64,000 nt of DNA, taken from the NCBI RefSeq assembly GCF_032062135.1, contig NC_092859.1:84230291-84294290 (forward strand), in the 5' to 3' direction. The notes under the pieces were generated by a model. The model was not told the origin of the DNA. It did not search any database and saw only the letters and a list, made by a program, of their open reading frames with translations. The DNA comes from Pyxicephalus adspersus. Its lineage: Eukaryota; Chordata; Amphibia; Anura; Pyxicephalidae. Both the position numbers and the translations under genes were made by a program. Below, piece after piece: positions 40,562 to 46,500 of this stretch (positions within the stretch are counted from its first letter, which is position 1; each line of letters starts with the position of its first letter).

Positions 40562-43500
40562 GGTTCTCCCCAGGCACTTTTAGCTGGGCGCACCACCCGG
40601 CACTTTTCAGCACCCACCCGGCTGTTTATGGGTGGTTACCAAAGAGTTTGTTCACAATACAGGGGCTGCCACCCACCTAAAATTTCTTCCCACCCGGCTT
40701 AAAAAAGTTCTGGGTTGAGCACTGATATATGTGTACTTATTTTAAAAGATGCAATTTTACTTTGAGAGACTATATAAAAAAAATTACACTTAAATTAAGT
40801 AGAAATAACATTTATTCCAGCTATAAATTCAACTATAGTAAGCTATGGAAACAACAGCAAAGTTACTGGGGACACATCTAAAGGGTAAACAGATGATTAG
40901 GGATTTACTTGGGTTGAGTCAGGGCCATGATATCATCATAATGCCCAAGCATAATTGCCATGTCTGCCTATTTATAGCTGTATCTTCATACTAAACATTG
41001 CATATATTAAAGATTTTTTTTATCAATGAGTTGCATTTTTTAAATACAAAGCCAATGGTTGTGTATAAAGACTTACTGGATCAAAAATAAGTACAAAGCT
41101 AGTTATATCCCAAAACAATTACTTGTCCATCTTCTTTTTTTATGAGTTTATTCTAAAAAAAACTTTTTAGTTCTGAGGGTATAAACATGATGATAATCCT
41201 GATTATTTCTGCAGGTGATATATATATGATGAACAAGCAAACACTCTGCAAGCTGGAACAAAAATAACTAAGAGCAAGACTGCACTAGCCTAAAATGACT
41301 CACAACAAAGGATCTCTGTACAAACAATTTAGCACAGGAAATTACATTGGTAGCTAAAGGAATAAGTATCTTTGTTCATTCTAACTCGCTACCTTGAAAG
41401 AAGGAGAAGGGAGGAAGAATGGTTTCAGGAACAATAGCTAGGTAATGGGACATACAGGGAAAAAAAAACAACTTACCAATAACAGTATGCAAGGTGAACG
41501 TGAAACACACAACAATAAAAAGTGTGCATGGCTACAAAGAACTGCACATTGAGCATAGTTTAAAATGGCACATCTAATATGTGCCACTGTTCTTGTACCA
41601 TCAGAAGTCTCTGGAATGACACTGCAATAGATGCACATAACCCTTCAGAATAGTAACAACCTCAGGTTCGGGTACATCCCATTCTTTCTCCCTATTCTAA
41701 ATAGAACAGAGCTGACTGTACAACACCCATCAAGGGAAATTATCACAAATAATTATTTCCATAACACAAAATGAGTGTCTCCATTGGGCTCTAGATTCAT
41801 GGTCTTGTGTGGGTAGAATGTGATGCAACCAAATATAAATGTACGTCTAATAATCTATATATCATGATCTGCAGGGCAGAGGTTCGAGTTCTTTTCACTA
41901 CTCATTACTCTATCATGCATCCAAAGTATTAGCAGAGTTGTCTTTTTTTCCCAAAGCAATAATTTACACTTGTCATTTATTCAGTGCATCTCTAAAAATG
42001 TGAAATGGACAGATTGTGATGCTAATGTTCCTTAAAGTTAAAGCTTCTGAAAGTTAAGACCAAGGAAGAGCTGAGGGCAGGAAGACAGATAATAAAGTTT
42101 CCATAGGTTGCTCTTTTCCACAGTATTGTTCTTAACTAAGAGCTCTATCCTTAGGCAATATCCAGAAAGAATTTTATCTGGAAGCAGCTGGCTGAATTAG
42201 GTGAAGGGGTCAACATATATTTTTAGCTCTTGGTTACAAGAGGCAGGCATTTCCACTGTAACATTACAGTTTTCCTTTCTTGGCTCTCAGTTGGCCAACC
42301 AAACATTTCATATTTATCCATACTGTAAAAACTGTTACATGCATTAATATGTAGGTACACTGTAAGAATAATGTAATTCTGAATATAAAAATAAACACTA
42401 TACTCTCTATTTTATTTCTATTGTGCCATTGAGATTTAGTAGAGCTTGCCTGGCTTTTAGACATTGTAAATAAACCAATACAAGAGAGCCAAAAGCAAAT
42501 CAAAGCAAGATAATTTTGCCAAGTGTCGTATGAGAAACACATACCAGGCATAAAATGGGTACATGCTTGTATAGAACCTACACGACAATACATGGAGACT
42601 GTGCTTAGATAATACTAAAGGTCATCAAGGCAAGTTGATGGTTGCATAGTTGGAGGTTTGCATAGAAAAAATCACATTAAAATGTATGTGTTGAATTTTC
42701 ATTATCTTACTTGTGGGAAGCAATCCTGACATCAAATGCAACTGATAAGCAAGAAAAGACCTGCTTCCCAATTATAGCTCCCAGAAACATCAATTATGGT
42801 TCAGTGAAGCCTATTCACAGACTAAATCCTTTTTACTGCTTACAGTGACAATGCAGACTTGTGTGTTAATGACAAGGTCCCAGGAAAGAACATTACTCAT
42901 TGAACTAAAGTTGCTCATTTCCTTTCTTTGTGCCCTGGGCTAATGTGGATCTACCAAGGCACAAACATAATAATTAAAAAACTAAACTCTTGTCTTTTTA
43001 CCTTCACCATAGGCAACATATATCAATGTTTTAAACTACTAAATCTTAGCACAATAAAATAACACAATAAAACATTGCAGAAAAGGCCAAATGGCATTTA
43101 TCAAACAGCTTGGTGTACATAAGAAATAAATAGGTATAGATGATAAAGATTCTTCCGACATTTACATCTAACAAAGAGAAGACATGGGTTAATATTTTTG
43201 CAATATCAACTTTTCTTAAAAAGAGTAAAATCAGACGGGATTATATTGTAGAATCTCAAATCCGAAAATTTCCACCATGAAAAGACCCTAATTTTAAAAT
43301 GATGTGCTACACCCAGATTTTCTTAACAAATATCATCAGATATTGGTCACAGCACAAAGCAATGAATCACCAACAATGTTTGATTAGCTTGGTTAATGCA
43401 GGCTAGACTATTGAAATTATTTTTGTTTTTTTTTTTGCTGCAGGTTTTCACATGTTTACAGTAGACTTATACTCATAAACCACTGATAATGATCCTTCCT

Positions 43501-46500
43501 ACTTCTCAAAGCTTTCTGACACATATGTGCGTTTATTCAGCACAGTATATATAGATATTTTGGTTACGTGGGTGGATTGTAACTTGAACAATATAAATAT
43601 GGTGACCAAGGAAAACACAACTTTGTTTTACAAAACATTTTAGAGTTAGCTTAAAGAGTTAGCTTTATATAAATTAAAAAGTCGTGTTTCATTGTGACCC
43701 AATTTTGCAATAGTTATACAAAAATATAGAATGATTAAAGCTGAAGTCCAAATGGATATGAATCCTACCAGCTATCACTTCTTTTTTAGACCCGTATAGC
43801 AGGTCCTTTATAGTCATTTGAGCTGAAAAAGACTTTAAGCTTTAGCACCACTATCTCTTGGCATATAAAGATTACTTTTCAGTGTATAGTATCCTCATGC
43901 AACATGCCAAATTCTATCATATCCACATAGATATCACCATATTACATGAAAGCCAAATACATTGCAGTTTTTAACCATTGTGCTAAATGATCCTATTACA
44001 TGACCTGTTTACCCAGTTTAAAGCTACACAGCTTTGATGCAGGTAAAAAGTGAATGTTTTTCTAATATTACCAGTAACATAGTCTTCACAGCATTTCTGC
44101 TTTATTATAACATCTTCTACAGCAATCCATGAAGTTGCAAGAATCAATGCAGTGAGCTATATCAATCATCAATACTGCCAGTTGATTTAAGCTTCATGGA
44201 AGCAAACCTCACCACATCCAACCACAACAGGGAAAGCACATTCAACTGTAATTACCACATACCAATCCAGGTCACTGGCTTTACCAGTGATTACAATTTT
44301 TACCTTGCCCTACCCACATATTAAAAATAGTGTTAAAGGAAATGTCATAATTAACATTACCTCCAAAGATTATCTCTGTTAGTCCTAAACTAACTTTCTG
44401 TGCTCACAGGAAACTCTACGGTTTTGCTATGCATACTATATACTTACCAACCACTAGCTCACTATTATGTATACCCGTTGATGGTCTGCGGGGATTTTAT
44501 ACACACAAACATCTCCAGGGTTTACAGATAAGAGTCAGAAAAGGGAAAATACCCAATGAGCAGCTGTTCTCTGGGCAAAATGCCTTATTGTTGCCTGAGG
44601 TCAGAGGAAAGTGGCCACACTGGTTGGAGCTGATATTAGGAAACAGTAACTTGTTACAACCGAGGTATGCATCTCTGCACAACATGTCAAACCTTGAAGC
44701 AGATGGGCTACAGCAGCAGAAGACCCCACTGGGTGCCACTCCTGTCAGCTAAGAACAGGAACCTGAAGCTACAACTTAAACAGGCTTACTAAGATTGGAC
44801 AGGACAAAATTGGAATAATGCTGCCTGGTTTGATGAATCTTGAATTTTGCTGTGACAACCAGAATTTGGCATTGACAACATTTAAATATAAATCCTATCC
44901 TGCCTTGTATCATCAATTGAGATTGGTGGTGATGTAATGGGGTGCGGGATACTTTCTTGGCACACTTTGGCCTCTTAATACCAACTGAGCATCTTTTGAA
45001 GTGAAACTAAAGTTCCACTTTGTACATTTGTGATCATGCAAGGATAAGAATTGTTGCTGACCATTTCCATTCCTTTATGATTGCAGTGTACCCCTCTTCC
45101 AGCAGGATAACATGCCATGTCACAAAGCTCAAATCACCTCAAACTGGTTTGAAGAATATGACAACAATGAACATGAATCCAAAAATGACCTCCACAATCA
45201 CCAGATCTCAATCCAATACCTTTTGGAGATTGCAGGCCACTAAATGCACGGACTCCCCGCATGCGCAGGAAACTGTGTGTCATTTAAAGGGGAAGAAACT
45301 TCCCCCCAGAGTGACGTCATGATGACAGAACCCATCCACTCCAGAGACGAGACACAACCTGCCCACGGCCCTGAGCCTGCGATGTCTCTGGGAGACATGA
45401 TCCGCGGCTCTGTCCAGTGCACCCCCCAAGCGGAATCCATCTCCTGACCCCGCTGCACCAGCCAGACCCCACTGAACACAAATCCAAAAATGGCCTCCAC
45501 AATCACCAGATCTCAATCCAATACAGTGGTCGCCAACCTTTTGCAGGCCGCGGACCACTAAATGCACCAGTGGGCTGCAGACCAGTGGTTGGAGACCTCT
45601 GATCCAATAGATGTGGGATGTGGCTGACCAGGAGACTCACGTTATGAATGTGCAGTTGACAAATCTGCAGCAACTAAGTAATGCTATAATGTCAATATGG
45701 ACCATAATCCATTTCTATTCAAAATAAATGTTTCCAGCACCTTGTTTAATCTAAAAGGAAATATTGGTAGTTCTGAAGGCAAAAAGAGTAACAACTTTGG
45801 TGGTGTTGCTTAAGTTGAATCCGAAGACAATGCCTATATACTGTGCATATCCAAGATCCAAAAGTTCCCTAGTCCTATAGAAAACATACAAATGTACTTG
45901 TAGACATGATAAGGTCCTTCCTCTTCCTCTGGAGTATTGTATGAACACTTTTATGATCGAACAGGCGAACGTGAAATCTGATGGTGCACTGTCAACTGCC
46001 TGATCCTAAACACTCCCACATAGTCAAATAACTGAGCCCTGTAACTAAATGGAATGTAAACAATTACATGGTTCTGTTATTTAACACTCTTCTGCATCCT
46101 CAGAAGCTGCGAGACATTGTACAAGGTCAGGACATGGGGAGAACCTGTCAAACATTAGGTGTAATTCTCAGATGGCTTGTCATTTTCAAGCCCAATGTTC
46201 AGACTCCATCAAAGTAAAGCTAAATAAGGAATGAATATTGTATAAATAAACCTGTTCAGTTACAAGGGATTGGTACAGGGGCATTTTGTGTAGATCTGCT
46301 TCTCTCACTAGAAATGTCTAGTGGAAGGTCAAACGATCTGAGAAGGGACACATAACTTAAAATTCATTTTAATGGAAAGTTGACTGCATCAAGCAGCTTG
46401 CTGAGTCTATAAAAAGCCCTAACATTTTTTTCTGAACTTTCTAAATCTATCCAAAGCTAAAAACATAGTTTTGGCTTGAATTCCATTTTAAGACTAAATA

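Larger units (their letters stand above)
44787..45800 (+). pseudogene. Decayed Tc1-like transposase, with inserted hAT sequence
   Basis: Readable landmarks are 'ttgaccattt'-like catalytic-core text, 'ctcttccagcaggataac', 'caccagatctcaatccaata' (translating SPDLNPI, a hallmark of Tc1 transposases) and 'aatgtttccagcaccttgtt' near the end. The frame is broken many times. A hAT-derived block and a duplicated 50-base segment interrupt it between 45219 and 45601. Confidence 0.75.

Noticed and set aside
45240..45602. Six overlapping frames on both strands
   Set aside because: They are stop-poor because the hAT-derived DNA is GC-rich; no transposase motif is present.
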